A stretch of 64,000 nucleotides of DNA from Sphaerimonospora mesophila NBRC 14179 = JCM 3151 (GCA_001552515.1 BCRI01000017.1:1-64000); one strand, 5' to 3'; positions 35,633 to 47,823 are shown, counted from the first letter of the stretch. Notes: a model not told the origin generated them from the letters alone. Translations and numbers: made by a program.

Positions 35633-35770
35633 GTGCCCCGCCGAGTGCCCAGCGGGACACGGCTGGCAGGCCACGCCCTGGAGCGCCTGCTGGGCGACGA
35701 TCCCGCGCTGGGCTCCTCGGCCTATCGCCGGGAGCTGCGCGAGGTCCTGCAGACCAGACCCTTGCCGTGA
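35633..35770 (+). CDS. small hypothetical protein
   Basis: 45 aa from GTG 35633, with AAGGAG six bases upstream and 41 bp behind the AlbA_2 gene. The protein reads MPRRVPSGTRLAGHALERL and goes on LLGDDPALGSSAYRREL, helical and basic. No family recognised. The strong ribosome site argues for translation, but the following DNA carries a truncated gene, so this could itself be the 5' fragment of something larger. Confidence 0.4.
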   Translation: MPRRVPSGTRLAGHALERLLGDDPALGSSAYRRELREVLQTRPLP

Positions 35771-35837
35771 GAGAAAACGCACATAGCTGTGCTGGATGTG
35801 TGTACGGCTTCTACCGACGCGACGCCCCACTCGCAAC

Positions 35838-35918
35838 CGCGTTGCCGGGCGGGCCTACCTAGGCCTGCAGAATCTGGCACGCCAGCAGGGACGCCCGACT
35901 GATGAACTGACTGACTAC
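35838..35918 (+). pseudogene. fragment resembling the N-terminus of an AbiEii-type nucleotidyltransferase
   Basis: In one frame the DNA reads RVAGRAYLGLQNLARQQGRP then TDELTDY and loses similarity. From memory this matches the start of actinobacterial AbiEii/AbiGii-type toxins, where ARRxxRPTDELLxLY opens the protein. The NTase core is absent, so this is at best a relic of a toxin-antitoxin module. The next ~40 bp to the enoyl-CoA hydratase stop contain nothing recognisable. Confidence 0.35.
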
Positions 35919-35960
35919 GGCTCATCCCGCCGACTGCCGAGTCCGGCTTGGCCGGTGAAC

Positions 35961-36734
35961 TCAGCGGCCGGTGAATTTGGGACGGCGCTTCTCGGTGAAG
36001 GCGGTCATGCCCTCACGGGCGTCCTCGGTCGCGAACAGGCCGGAGAACTGGAGCCGCTCGATCTCCAGACCGGTGTCGAGGTCGGTCTCAAGCCCCTGGT
36101 CGATCGCCTGCTTGGCGGCACGCACGGCCGCCACCGGCCCCTGCGCGAAGGTGGCGGCCAGTTCAAGGGCGGCCGTGTAGACCTCGACATCGGGCACCAC
36201 CCGGTCGACCAGGCCGATGGCGAGCGCCTCGGCCGCGTCCACGTGCCGCCCCGTGAAGATCAGGTCCTTCGCCCTGGCCGGGCCCACGAGCCGGGGCAGA
36301 CGCTGGGTCCCCCCGGCACCCGGGATGATCCCCAGCGTGATCTCGGGCTGCCCCAGCTTGGCGCTCTCGCCCGCGACCCGGAAGTCGGCGCAGAGGGCCA
36401 GCTCGCAGCCGCCGCCCAGGGCGTACCCGGTGATCGCCGCGATGACCGGCTTGCCGATGCGGGCGACCGCGGTGAAGCAGTCCTGCAACGAGCGCGACTG
36501 GACCGCCATCTCCGCGTACGGCATGGCGGACATCTCCTTGATGTCCGCCCCGGCCGCGAACGACCGCTCGCCTCCGTAAAGGATCACGGCGTGCACCTCG
36601 GGATCGGCGTCGACCATCCGTGCGGCCTCGGCGATCTCCTCCTGCATCTGCCGGTTCAGCGCGTTCAGCTTCGGCCGGTCCAGCCGGATGGTGGCGATAT
36701 GGTCGGCGATCTCCACGCTCACGAACTCACCCAT
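35961..36734 (-). CDS. enoyl-CoA hydratase/isomerase family protein
   Basis: 257 aa crotonase-fold enzyme, normally adding water across 2-enoyl-CoA in beta-oxidation. CoA/oxyanion loops FAAGADIKEM (~60-70) and GYALGGGCELALCADF (~103-118) are intact, as are the two catalytic glutamates in GGGCELALCA and GQPEITLGIIPG (~111 and 131). The C-terminal helix ends KRRPKFTGR, as in the hydratase subgroup. Monocistronic, downstream of glgP on the same strand; a perfect 18-bp palindrome lies in its upstream region. Confidence 0.92.
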   Translation of the reverse strand: MGEFVSVEIADHIATIRLDRPKLNALNRQMQEEIAEAARMVDADPEVHAVILYGGERSFAAGADIKEMSAMPYAEMAVQSRSLQDCFTAVARIGKPVIAAITGYALGGGCELALCADFRVAGESAKLGQPEITLGIIPGAGGTQRLPRLVGPARAKDLIFTGRHVDAAEALAIGLVDRVVPDVEVYTAALELAATFAQGPVAAVRAAKQAIDQGLETDLDTGLEIERLQFSGLFATEDAREGMTAFTEKRRPKFTGR

Positions 36735-36786
36735 GCGCCATCACCCTTCCACCGGTTCGACCGGCCGCTTCGACTTCTTCGTCAGG

Positions 36787-36804
36787 CACCACCCTAGGGT
36801 GGTG
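36787..36804. promoter_or_regulatory. perfect palindrome between glgP and the hydratase gene
   Basis: CACCACCC-TA-GGGTGGTG, a perfect 18-bp palindrome 11 bp beyond the glgP stop and ~52 bp before the hydratase start. On the minus strand its centre gives TAGGGT, a possible -10 for the hydratase gene, so it may be an operator; alternatively it is a short hairpin ending glgP. Confidence 0.45.
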
Positions 36805-36815
36805 ATCAGGTGCGC

Positions 36816-39407
36816 TCAGCGCAGGGTGCCGTTGGTCATGCCGACGGGCTCCTCGGGCACGACGACGAGCCCGAGCTCGGCCGAGGACGCCATCAGCGGG
36901 TGGAACGGGACGGCTCGGACGGTGTACCCGAACGCGCCGGTCCGGTCCAGCGGCACCACACCGGTGTAGTGCGCCCGTCCGTCGTCGCCGACCCCGTCGA
37001 GCTTCAGCGTCACGTGGTCGGGGTCGATCAGCTCGTCGTGCGTGCCGACCCGGCCGTAGGCCGCCTGGATCCGCAGATCCTCCGGTGACAGCTCACCCAG
37101 CGCGATCGTCGCCCGCACCTCCAGTCGCGCCCCCAGCTCCGGGGTGTTCCCGATGCCGGTGGCCTCGACGTGCTCGACCCGCACCCCCGGCCAGGCCCGG
37201 GTGACCCGGAGCTTCCACGCGGCGAACAGCTTCGCGTTCTCGTACGCGTTGCCCGCGAGCGTCCGCGCCGAGTGCGCGGCGGGCGCGTAGAGGTCCATGA
37301 CGTACCCGCGCAGCATGCGTCCGGCGAGGACCTTCGGCCCGAGCGAGCCGAGCGTGTGCTTGACCATCTCCAGCCACCGGCGCGGCAGCCCGTCGGCGGC
37401 CCGGTCGTAGAAGCGGTCGGCCACCTCGCGCTCGATCAGGTCGTACAGCCCCGCGGCCTCGAGCTCGTCCCGCCGGTCGGGGTCGTCGACGCCGTCCGCG
37501 CTGGGAATGGCCCAGCCGTTGTTGCCGTCGAACCACTCGTCCCACCAGCCGTCCCGGACGGACAGGTTGAGGCCGCCGTTGAGCGCGGCCTTCATGCCGG
37601 AGGTGCCGCACGCCTCGAGCGGGCGCAGCGGGTTGTTCATCCACACGTCGGAGCCGGTCACCAGGAACTGCGCGAGGGCCATGTCGTAGTCGGGCAGGAA
37701 GACGATGCGGTGCCGCACGTCCTCCTCGTCGGCGAACCGCACGATCTGCTGGATGAGCTTCTTGCCGCCCTCGTCGGCCGGGTGGGCCTTCCCCGCGATG
37801 ACGATCTGCACCGGCTTGTCCGGGTCGAGCAGCAGCCGCCTGAGCCGCTCGGGATCGCTGAGCATGAGCGTGAGCCGCTTGTACGACGGCACCCGCCGGG
37901 CGAAGCCGATGGTCAGCACGCCGGGGTCGAGCGCCTCGTCGACCCAGCCCAGCTCCGCCTCCGCCGCACCCCGCTGCCGCCAGGAGCGCCGGAGCCGCCG
38001 GCGGGCCTCGGTCACCAGGCGGGCACGCAGATCGCCGCGGATCCGCCAGATGTCGGCGTCGGAGAGCTCGCGTACCCGGTCCCAGCCCTCCATGCCCTCC
38101 CGGCCGGCCTCGGCGCCCACCAGCTCGATGATCTGGCGGCCGACCCAGGTGGGCGCGTGCACGCCGTTCGTGATCGACCCGATCGGCACCTCGTCGACGT
38201 CGAAGCCCGGCCACAGGCCGCGGAACATCTCCCGGCTGACGTGGCCGTGCAGTTCGGACACGCCGTTGACCCGCTGGGCCAGCCGCATGCCCATGACGGC
38301 CATGTTGAAGACGGCCTTGTCGGAGTCGGGGCCCTCGGGCTCTGCGCCGAGCTCCAGGATCCGCTCCACGCTCACGGTCGGCCAGGCGTTGTCGCCGCCG
38401 AACTGCCGGGCGATCATGTCCATGGGGAACCGGTCGATCCCGGCGGGCACGGGGGTGTGGGTGGTGAAGACGGTGCCGGCGCGGACCGCTTCCAGCGCCT
38501 CCTCGAAAGACAGCCGGGCCTCGGTGAGCTCGCGGATGCGCTCCAGGCCGAGGAAGCCGGCGTGACCCTCGTTGGTGTGGAACACCTCGGGCTCGGGATG
38601 ACCGGTGATCCGGCAGTAGGCGCGCAGCGCGCGGACACCGCCGATGCCGAGCAGCAGCTCCTGCATCAGCCGGTGATCGCCGCCGCCGCCGTAGAGCCGG
38701 TCGGTCACGTCCCGGGCGGCCGCGTCGTTCTCGGCGACGTCGGAGTCGAGCAGCAGCAGCGGCACCCGGCCGACCTGGGCCACCCAGATCTGGGCGTGCA
38801 GCATGCGGGAGCCCGGCAGGCGGATCGCCACCTTGGCCGGGGCGCCGTCCTCCTCCCTGAGCAGGGTGAGCGGCAGCCCGCCCGGGTCGAGCGAGGGGTA
38901 GTGCTCGAGCTGCCAGCCCTCGGCCGAGAGCGACTGGGTGAAGTAGCCGTGCCGGTAGAGCAGGCCGACGCCGAGGATGGGCACGCCGAGGTCGCTGGCG
39001 GCCTTCAGGTGGTCTCCGGCGAGGATGCCGAGGCCGCCGGAGTACTGCGGCAGGGCGGCGGCGATGCCGTACTCGGGCGAGAAGTAGCCGATGGCGGCCG
39101 GCGCGCCTTCGAGCGACTGGTACCACCGCGGTGCGCTCATGTACTCGCGCAGGTCGTCGGCCGCGTCCGCCAGCTTGCGAAGGAAGCGCCGGTCCTGGGC
39201 GAGCGCCTGCAGCCGATCGGCCTCGACGGCGCCGAGCAGTGCGACGGGATCGTGCTCGACCCGCTCCCAGACCTCGGGATCCACCTCGGCGAACAGGTCC
39301 ATCGTCTCCGGATGCCACGACCATCGGAGGTTGCGGACCAGCTCGCCGAGCGACGCGAGCGGGGCGGGAAGAACTGTGCGAACGGTGAACCTGCGGATTG
39401 CTCTCAC
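36816..39407 (-). CDS. glgP: alpha-glucan phosphorylase
   Basis: 863 aa, the DUF3417-containing GlgP type of actinobacteria: N-terminal DUF3417 (LGELVRNLRWSWHPET, residues 15-30) followed by the GT35 fold. The PLP lysine lies in EACGTSGMKAALNGG (~605); SPEYGI, YSGGLGILAGDHLK and HTNEGHAGF are visible. It phosphorolyses alpha-1,4-glucan to glucose-1-phosphate, the reverse of storage. GTG 39407 is preceded by TAGGGT, 8 nt away and without a ribosome site, so a leaderless transcript is predicted. Divergent from the glgE operon over a 730-bp gap. Confidence 0.95.
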   Translation of the reverse strand: MRAIRRFTVRTVLPAPLASLGELVRNLRWSWHPETMDLFAEVDPEVWERVEHDPVALLGAVEADRLQALAQDRRFLRKLADAADDLREYMSAPRWYQSLEGAPAAIGYFSPEYGIAAALPQYSGGLGILAGDHLKAASDLGVPILGVGLLYRHGYFTQSLSAEGWQLEHYPSLDPGGLPLTLLREEDGAPAKVAIRLPGSRMLHAQIWVAQVGRVPLLLLDSDVAENDAAARDVTDRLYGGGGDHRLMQELLLGIGGVRALRAYCRITGHPEPEVFHTNEGHAGFLGLERIRELTEARLSFEEALEAVRAGTVFTTHTPVPAGIDRFPMDMIARQFGGDNAWPTVSVERILELGAEPEGPDSDKAVFNMAVMGMRLAQRVNGVSELHGHVSREMFRGLWPGFDVDEVPIGSITNGVHAPTWVGRQIIELVGAEAGREGMEGWDRVRELSDADIWRIRGDLRARLVTEARRRLRRSWRQRGAAEAELGWVDEALDPGVLTIGFARRVPSYKRLTLMLSDPERLRRLLLDPDKPVQIVIAGKAHPADEGGKKLIQQIVRFADEEDVRHRIVFLPDYDMALAQFLVTGSDVWMNNPLRPLEACGTSGMKAALNGGLNLSVRDGWWDEWFDGNNGWAIPSADGVDDPDRRDELEAAGLYDLIEREVADRFYDRAADGLPRRWLEMVKHTLGSLGPKVLAGRMLRGYVMDLYAPAAHSARTLAGNAYENAKLFAAWKLRVTRAWPGVRVEHVEATGIGNTPELGARLEVRATIALGELSPEDLRIQAAYGRVGTHDELIDPDHVTLKLDGVGDDGRAHYTGVVPLDRTGAFGYTVRAVPFHPLMASSAELGLVVVPEEPVGMTNGTLR

Positions 39408-39415
39408 GGGGCCAG

Positions 39416-39421
39416 ACCCTA
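39416..39421 (-). promoter_or_regulatory. leaderless -10 element of glgP
   Basis: TAGGGT on the minus strand, 8 nt before the GTG start at 39407. Confidence 0.45.
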
Positions 39422-39465
39422 GTTACTCAGCGCCACGACGCGCGACCGAAACACTCTTGTCCCTG

Positions 39466-39529
39466 GGTCGTCTCTGACAAATCATGTCCCGTCCGCGACG
39501 GACGGCGGGGGACGACGTTCGTCAGACAC
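39466..39529 (-). promoter_or_regulatory. glg control element, glgP side
   Basis: On the minus strand 39490-39466 reads GGGACATGATTTGTC then AGAGACGACC, matching 23 of 25 bases of an element just upstream of glgE (40102-40126). A second motif GTTCGTCAGACAC (39517-39529) is the inverse of GTGTCTGACGAAC at 39939-39951. The core GTCTGACRAA thus occurs four times in this gap, arranged as two inward-facing pairs. Binding protein unknown. Confidence 0.6.
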
Positions 39530-40101
39530 GCTCCAGCGGAGGCGCCCGCCGGTCCGGCGCCCCCGATCTTCCTAAAACTCCCTTAAGCTCCCCAACCACC
39601 AACAACCGGCACAAACCCCACCAAACTACACTCATCTGCATGATGCACGTCCCGACCACACGGCGATCTCCGTAATGATCGATCTCCTGAGAAGAGCGGC
39701 CCAAACACGGACCGGCCGGTCGTTGATGTCTTTCGTCGGCAGGGGTAACAGTGCACTATTGGGGCACCTCCTGTATGACCGAAGAACGGGCCCGGCGACG
39801 GGCCCCGACATCGTGCTGCCCGGCTCGTGCCGCTCGGCCCGCGCCACCCCGACCGGGCCCGGACAGAGCAACTTGGACAAGTGAAGAGCAAAGCTTGCCT
39901 CGGAGAGCACGGCGGCGCCCGGTGCGGCGTCCCGGGGAGTGTCTGACGAACGCCGTCCGTCGCGAGCGCGGATCCAGACGGACACATCGCAAGAAGGAGG
40001 AGGACCATAGCCGGAGTCCTTAGGGCGAACACCTCGGACCCCGCGGAAGTCCCGCGGGCGGGGCGCCGACGCGGCGAGGCGCCGTCCGGGCCGCGCGTGG
40101 C
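39530..40101. other. long non-coding gap between divergent glgP and glgE
   Basis: No convincing gene is seen. It holds several GC-rich inverted repeats, among them GGGCCCGGCGACGGGCCC near 39788 and CCCGCGG/CCGCGGG near 40045, plus one GTGTCTGACGAAC motif at 39939-39951 followed by GCCGTCCGTCGCGAGCG, which echoes in inverse CGCGACGGACGGC at about 39494. The length is unusual for such a tightly packed locus and would accommodate complex regulation or a small RNA. Confidence 0.4.
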
Positions 40102-40133
40102 GGTACATGATTTGTCAGACACGACCGTAAGTT
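40102..40133 (+). promoter_or_regulatory. glgE promoter with upstream control element
   Basis: GGTACATGATTTGTC-AGACACGACC (40102-40126) is followed after one base by TAAGTT (40128-40133), a -10 element 8 nt before ATG 40142. No ribosome site is evident. The element occupies the -35 region and is repeated in inverse on the glgP side, so it is probably the binding site of an activator or the mark of a special sigma factor. Confidence 0.55.
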
Positions 40134-40141
40134 GAGTGACG

Positions 40142-42219
40142 ATGATCGGAAGAATTCCCATCCAGGGCATCCAGCCCGTCGTGGACTGCGGGCGCCGGCC
40201 CGCCAAGGCGGCCGCCGGCGAGACGTTCGAGATCAGCGCGACCGTGTTCCGCGAGGGCCACGACGCGGTGGCCGCCGGCGTCGTGCTCATCGACCCCGAC
40301 GGGAAACCGGGCCGTCTGCTCCCCATGCGCGAGACGGCCCCCGGCACCGACCGATGGAGCGTGGAGGTGTCGCTGCCCGCCGAAGGACTGTGGCAGTTCC
40401 GCGTGGAGGCCTGGGGCGACCCCATCGCCACCTGGCTGCACGACGCGGGCATCAAGATCCCGCGCGGCATCGACGCCGACCTCATGTGCGAGGAGGGCGC
40501 GCGGCTGTTCGAACGGGCGGCGAAGGCCGTACGGCCGGCCGACTGCCCCGCCGTACCGGAAGGCACGTCGTCGGGCTCGGCGCAGGCGGACCGGCCCGGC
40601 CAGGCGTGCGGGCATCGGGCGGCGCTGCTGGCGGTCGCGGCACGGCTGCGCGACGAGGACGTCGACCCGCGTGCCCGGTTCGCGGTGGCGCAGCTGCCGG
40701 AGACGGCCGCGCTGATCGCGGCGCATCCCCTGCGCGACCTGCTGACCAGGGCGGGCCGCCAGCGGGTGCGGGTGGACCGGCGGCGGGCGCTGTTCGGCTC
40801 CTGGTATGAGTTCTTCCCGCGCTCGGAGGGCGCGGTGGTCGAGAAGGACGCTCCCCCCACATCCGGAAATTTCCGGACTGCGCAGCAGCGGCTGCCCGCC
40901 ATCGCCCAGATGGGGTTCGACGTCGTCTACCTTCCCCCGATCCACCCGATCGGCTACCAGTTCCGCAAGGGACGCAACAACACGCTCACGCCCGAGCCGT
41001 ACGACCCGGGGTCGCCCTGGGCGATCGGCTCGGAAGACGGCGGACACGACGCGATCCACCCCGACCTCGGCACGATCGAGGACTTCGACGTCTTCGTGGC
41101 GCGGGCACGCGAGCTCGGCATGGAGGTCGCGCTCGACCTCGCCCTGCAGTGCTCCCCCGACCATCCCTGGGTGAAGGATCATCCGGAGTGGTTCAACATC
41201 CGGGCCGACGGAAGCATCGCCTACGCGGAGAACCCGCCGAAGAAATATCAGGACATCTACCCGCTGAACTTCGACAAGGACCCCGAGGGGATCTACACCG
41301 AGGTGCGCCGGGTGGTCCGGCACTGGATGGAGCACGGCGTACGGATCTTCCGGGTCGACAATCCGCACACCAAGCCGGTCGCCTTCTGGGAACGACTGCT
41401 GGCCGACATCCAGGAGACCGATCCCGACGTGCTGTTCCTGGCCGAGGCGTTCACCCGGCCGCCGATGCTGCGGACGCTCGCGATGATCGGCTTCCACCAG
41501 TCGTACACGTACTTCACCTGGCGCAACTCCAAGCCGGAGCTGGAGGACTATCTGTCGGAGCTGAGCCGGGAGACCTCGCACTACCTGCGGCCGAACCTCT
41601 TCGTGAACACGCCCGACATCCTGCACGAGTACCTGCAGCACGGGGGCATGCCGGCGTTCAAGATCCGCGCCGTGCTGGCCGCGCTCATGTCGCCGACCTG
41701 GGGCGTCTACTCTGGGTACGAGCTGGGCGAGAACGCCCCGGTACGACCGGGCAGCGAGGAATACCTGGACAGCGAGAAATATCAGTACAAGCCGCGTGAC
41801 TGGGCCGCGGCGGAGCGGGAGGGGCGGAGCCTTGCCCCGTTCATTACCCGGCTCAATTTGTTGAGAAGAGCCCACCCGGCGCTCCAGGAATTGCGTAACC
41901 TACGGTTCCACAACGTCGACCAGCCGGATCTGATCTGCTTCTCAAAGCGGCTGTCCGGCGCCTATGACACGGCCACACGAAGGCACGGGCTAGGCGATGT
42001 GGTGCTGGCCGTCGTCAACCTGGATCCGCACAACACTCGCGAGGCGACGGTCCACCTGGACATGCCCGCCCTCGGTCTCGACTGGCAAGCCGAGTTCGTC
42101 GTGGACGACCAACTGTCGGGCGAGTCGTACCGCTGGGGGCAGGCCAACTACGTGCGCCTCGACCCGCACATCAATCCCGCACACATCTTCACGCTTCGCC
42201 ACGGGTCAGCGCACCGCTC

Positions 42220-42223
<4 letters not shown>
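40142..42223 (+). CDS. glgE: alpha-1,4-glucan:maltose-1-phosphate maltosyltransferase
   Basis: 693 aa GH13 enzyme that extends alpha-1,4-glucans with maltose from maltose-1-phosphate. N-terminal beta-sandwich ([18 protein letters not shown]) is followed by the (beta/alpha)8 domain with [10 protein letters not shown], the nucleophile in [10 protein letters not shown] (D406), the general acid in FLAEAFTRP (E435) and the donor-site [15 protein letters not shown] 40142 is preferred over GTG 40136 because TAAGTT lies 8 nt upstream. Its stop overlaps the treS start by 4 bp. First gene of glgE-treS-mak-glgB. Confidence 0.96.
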
Positions 42224-43985
<1,762 letters not shown>

Positions 43986-43989
<4 letters not shown>

Positions 43990-45353
43990 CGACAGCATCG
44001 CATGGGCTTCTCGCCGGTTGGCTCACCGAGCAGCGGTGGTTCGCCGGCAAGGGCCACGCCATCGACGACCTGTCCATCGACTCCCTGACCGAGATCCGGC
44101 CGGGCGACCCGGGACTGGTCCATCTGATCGTGTCCGTACGGCAGGCCGACCGGCGGACGCGTTATCAGCTGCTGGCCGGCCTGCGCGCCGAGCTGCCCGA
44201 GCGGCTGAAGCACGTCCTGATCGGAACCTGTCAGTGGGCCGACGAGGGCGAACGCTATCTCTACGACGCAGCCCACGACGCCGCGCTCACCTCCGACCTG
44301 CCGGCGGGCATGGCCGACGAACTGCGGGTGGGAGACCTCACCTTCCATCACGTGCCCGGTACGGACATCGACACCGGCCAGCGGAGCCTGGTGCTGACCG
44401 CCGAGCAGTCCAACACCTCGCTGGTCTACGGCGACAAGTACATACTCAAGCTGTTCCGCCAGCTCACCCCGGGGGTGAACCCGGAGCTGGAGATCGTCAC
44501 CGGCCTGGCCGCCGCGGGGTCCGTCCACGTGGCCAGGCCGTACGGCTGGATCGAGGCCCCCGTGGACGGCGAGCCGACGACTTTGGCGATCATGCAGGAG
44601 TTCCTGTCGAACGCGGGCGACGGCTGGACGATGGCGCTGACCAGCGTCCGCGACCTCTACGCCAGCTCTGAGGACGTGCCTGCCGAGGAGGCCGGCGGTG
44701 ATTTCGCCGCCGAGTCCTTCCGGCTCGGCACCGCCACGGCCGAGGTGCACCGCCAGCTCGCGGAGGCGTTCCCCACCGGGACGATCGAGCCGGCCGACAT
44801 CAAACAGATGACCGAGCTGTTCCGCCGGCGGCTGGATCGGGCGGTCGCCGAGGTGCCCGCGCTCGGCGAGCACGCCGACGTCGCGGGCCGGGCGTTCGAC
44901 CGGCTGGCGGAGCTCGGGCACGGCGTGCCCGTCCAGCGGGTGCACGGCGACTACCACCTCGGCCAGGTGATGCGCACCCCGGCCGACTGGGTGGTGCTGG
45001 ACTTCGAGGGCGAGCCGGGCCAGCCGCTGGCCGAGCGGCGCGCGCTCGACTCGCCGCTGCGCGACGTCGCCGGGATGCTGCGGTCGTTCGACTACGCCGC
45101 CCGGCACCTGCTGGCCGACCATCCGGAGGCCGAGTCGCTGGAGGGCCGGGCCTTGGAGTGGTCGACCCGCAACCGGGCCGCCTTCCTCGCGGGTTACACC
45201 GAGGGCGGCGGGCACATCGGCGGCGACGACGCCGTACTGCTCCGGGCGCTCGAGCTGAGCAAGGCGGTCTACGAGGTCGTCTACGAGTCGCGCAACCGTC
45301 CCGCCTGGCTCCCGATCCCGCTCGCCGCCTTCACCGGGGGCGGCCCCGCGTAA
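43986..45353 (+). CDS. mak: maltokinase
   Basis: 455 aa, the length of mycobacterial maltokinase (Mak/Pep2). It phosphorylates maltose with ATP to maltose-1-phosphate for GlgE. Starts with [18 protein letters not shown], the family opening; ATP-site features are [20 protein letters not shown] and the aminoglycoside-kinase-like catalytic loop [11 protein letters not shown] with the metal aspartate in VVLDFEGEP (~335-360). GTG 43986 overlaps the treS stop; AAGGAGG is very close to it, and no later in-frame start would keep the conserved N-terminus. Confidence 0.95.
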
Positions 45354-45438
45354 GCTGGAGGAGGAAGGCCGCCTGACGATCGCGTTCGGTCGACGGCGCC
45401 GGTGGTGATGACGGCCTCGTGTGGGGCAGGGTTAGAGC

Positions 45439-47610
45439 ATGGATCTCGATCGGCTGGCCGGTGGCGCTCATCACGACCCCCATTCGATTCTCGGCGCCCA
45501 TCTACGTGGAGCCGATGGCGTGACCATCCGTGCGCTGCGCCCCCTCGCCGAGAAGGTCGAGGCCCTGGTGGACGGCACGGCGTACGAGCTGAGCCACGTC
45601 GCCCACGGGGTGTTCGAGGTGACGGTTCCGGGACTGGACAAGATCCCCGACTACCGGCTGCGGATCACCTATCCCCAGGCCCCGCCGTACGAAACGGACG
45701 ATCCGTACCGGCACTGGCCGACGCTGGGCGAGCTGGACCTGCACCTGATCGGCGAGGGACGGCACGAACGGCTGTGGGAGGCGCTCGGCGCCCGGGTCAT
45801 GCGCCACGAGGACGTCGACGGCACGGCCTTCACGGTGTGGGCGCCGAACGCGCGGGGCGTACGCGTGATCGGCGACTTCAACCACTGGGACGGCGTCGCC
45901 CATCCGATGCGTTCACTCGGCAGATCGGGCATCTGGGAGCTGTTCCTCCCGGAGGTCGGGCCGGGCAGCCGCTACAAGTTCCAGATCCTCGGCGTGGACG
46001 GGGTCTGGCGGGAGAAGGCCGACCCCATGGCCCGCCGCACCGAGGTGCCGCCGGCCACCGCCTCCGTCGTCGAGCGGTCCGAGTACGTCTGGAACGACGA
46101 GGCCTGGCTGTCGGCCCGGCCGGACCGGGACGCGCGCGCCGAGCCGATGAGCGTCTACGAGGTGCACCTCGGCTCCTGGCGGCCCGGTCTGTCCTACCGG
46201 GATCTCGCGACCCAGCTGGTCGAGTACGTCACGGACATGGGCTTCACGCACGTGGAGTTCCTGCCGGTGGCCGAGCACCCCTTCGGGGGGTCGTGGGGCT
46301 ACCAGGTCACGTCGTACTACGCGCCGACCTCGCGGTTCGGCACCCCCGACGACTTCCGCCATCTCGTGGACGAGCTGCACCGGGCCGGCATCGGCGTGAT
46401 CGTCGACTGGGTGCCCGCCCACTTCCCGACCGACGAGTGGGCGCTGGCCCGCTTCGACGGCACGCCGCTGTACGAGCACGCGGATCCGCGGCGGGGCGAG
46501 CACCCGGACTGGGGCACCTACATCTTCGACTTCGGCCGCCGCGAGGTGCGCAACTTCCTGGTGGCCAACGCGCTCTACTGGCTGACCGAGTTCCACATCG
46601 ACGGCCTGCGGGTGGACGCGGTGGCCTCGATGCTCTATCTGGACTACTCACGCCGGGACGGCGAGTGGACCCCCAACATCTACGGGGGCCGGGAGAACCT
46701 CGACGCGATCGAGTTCCTGAAGGAGACGAACGCGCTCTGCTACCGCGAGGTCCCCGGCATCGTCACGATCGCCGAGGAGTCGACGGCCTGGCCCGGGGTG
46801 TCACGGCCGACGCATCTCGGCGGGCTCGGCTTCGGCTTCAAATGGAACATGGGCTGGATGCACGACACGCTCGCCTACCTCGCCCACGAGCCGATCTTCC
46901 GGCAGTATCACCACCACCAGATGACGTTCTCCCTCATGTACGCCTTCTCGGAGAACTTCGTGCTGCCGCTCTCGCACGACGAGGTCGTCCACCTGAAGGG
47001 CTCTCTGCTGGGCAAGATGCCGGGCGACGAGTGGCAGCGCTTCGCCAACCTCCGGGCGCTGTACGCGTTCATGTGGGCGCATCCCGGCAAGCAGCTGCTG
47101 TTCATGGGCGGCGAGTTCGGCCAGGGCGCGGAGTGGTCGGAGGCCGCCGGCCTGGACTGGTGGGTGCTGGACTTCGACTTCCATCAGGGGGTGCGTCGGC
47201 TGGTCCGCGACCTCAACCGGATATATCGGCAGACGCCCGCGCTGTACTCACAGGACTTCACTCCCGACGGCTTCCGGTGGATCGACGCGGACGACGCGGC
47301 GGGCAACACGTTCTCCTTCCTGCGGTACGGCTCAGACGGCTCGGTGCTCGCCTGCGTGGCCAACTTCTCCGGCGCCCCGCACGAGGACTACCATCTCGGC
47401 CTTCCGCTCGGCGGCGTATGGGAGGAGGTCCTCAACACCGACGCCTACGAATACGCCGGCAGCGGCGTGGGCAACCTCGGCGCGGTGCGGACGGACGCGG
47501 TCCCTCATCATGGTCAGCCCTTCTCGGCACGGCTCCGCGTGCCGCCGCTGGGCACGGTGTGGCTGCGCCCGCCGACCGTCACCGAGATCGCTCCGGAAGA
47601 GCCGACCTGA
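45439..47610 (+). CDS. glgB: 1,4-alpha-glucan branching enzyme
   Basis: 723 aa GH13_9 enzyme making alpha-1,6 branches. N-terminal carbohydrate-binding N1/N2 domains ([13 protein letters not shown] at ~145) precede the catalytic barrel: [33 protein letters not shown], the nucleophile in [11 protein letters not shown] (D393), the acid in IAEESTAWP (E446) and [15 protein letters not shown] 45439 lies 85 bp after the maltokinase stop. It completes the GlgE pathway operon, giving branched glucan from maltose-1-phosphate units. Confidence 0.96.
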   Translation: MDLDRLAGGAHHDPHSILGAHLRGADGVTIRALRPLAEKVEALVDGTAYELSHVAHGVFEVTVPGLDKIPDYRLRITYPQAPPYETDDPYRHWPTLGELDLHLIGEGRHERLWEALGARVMRHEDVDGTAFTVWAPNARGVRVIGDFNHWDGVAHPMRSLGRSGIWELFLPEVGPGSRYKFQILGVDGVWREKADPMARRTEVPPATASVVERSEYVWNDEAWLSARPDRDARAEPMSVYEVHLGSWRPGLSYRDLATQLVEYVTDMGFTHVEFLPVAEHPFGGSWGYQVTSYYAPTSRFGTPDDFRHLVDELHRAGIGVIVDWVPAHFPTDEWALARFDGTPLYEHADPRRGEHPDWGTYIFDFGRREVRNFLVANALYWLTEFHIDGLRVDAVASMLYLDYSRRDGEWTPNIYGGRENLDAIEFLKETNALCYREVPGIVTIAEESTAWPGVSRPTHLGGLGFGFKWNMGWMHDTLAYLAHEPIFRQYHHHQMTFSLMYAFSENFVLPLSHDEVVHLKGSLLGKMPGDEWQRFANLRALYAFMWAHPGKQLLFMGGEFGQGAEWSEAAGLDWWVLDFDFHQGVRRLVRDLNRIYRQTPALYSQDFTPDGFRWIDADDAAGNTFSFLRYGSDGSVLACVANFSGAPHEDYHLGLPLGGVWEEVLNTDAYEYAGSGVGNLGAVRTDAVPHHGQPFSARLRVPPLGTVWLRPPTVTEIAPEEPT

Positions 47611-47823
47611 TCGACCGGCCGGTCTGATGGCCCGCGGCTTCGTGTTCGGCGATCGGCACGTGGCGACGGTAGACGTGAAGGCACAGGTGAAGCGGGACGA
47701 AAGCACTTTCCGCAATCATCTCGTCACCCAACATGACCGCTCCGGAGAGTGCGTCGTGCCGGAGGCCTTGATCGGGAGAGCCTTAGCGGCACCTTAAACA
47801 GAGCTTAATCGGCGGCCGGAGTG
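47611..47823 (+). other. gap after glgB
   Basis: A 56-codon open frame (47627-47797, beginning MARGFVFGDRHVATVDVKAQ) lies 16 bp after glgB but has no ribosome site or recognisable similarity. I do not call it a gene. No clear terminator is seen either. Confidence 0.3.

Noticed and set aside
39530-40101. A small RNA gene in the glgP-glgE gap
   Set aside because: Several GC hairpins but no promoter-terminator pair that could be defended from sequence alone.
47627-47797. 56-codon open frame after glgB
   Set aside because: No ribosome site, no recognised similarity, ordinary for chance frames in this GC content.
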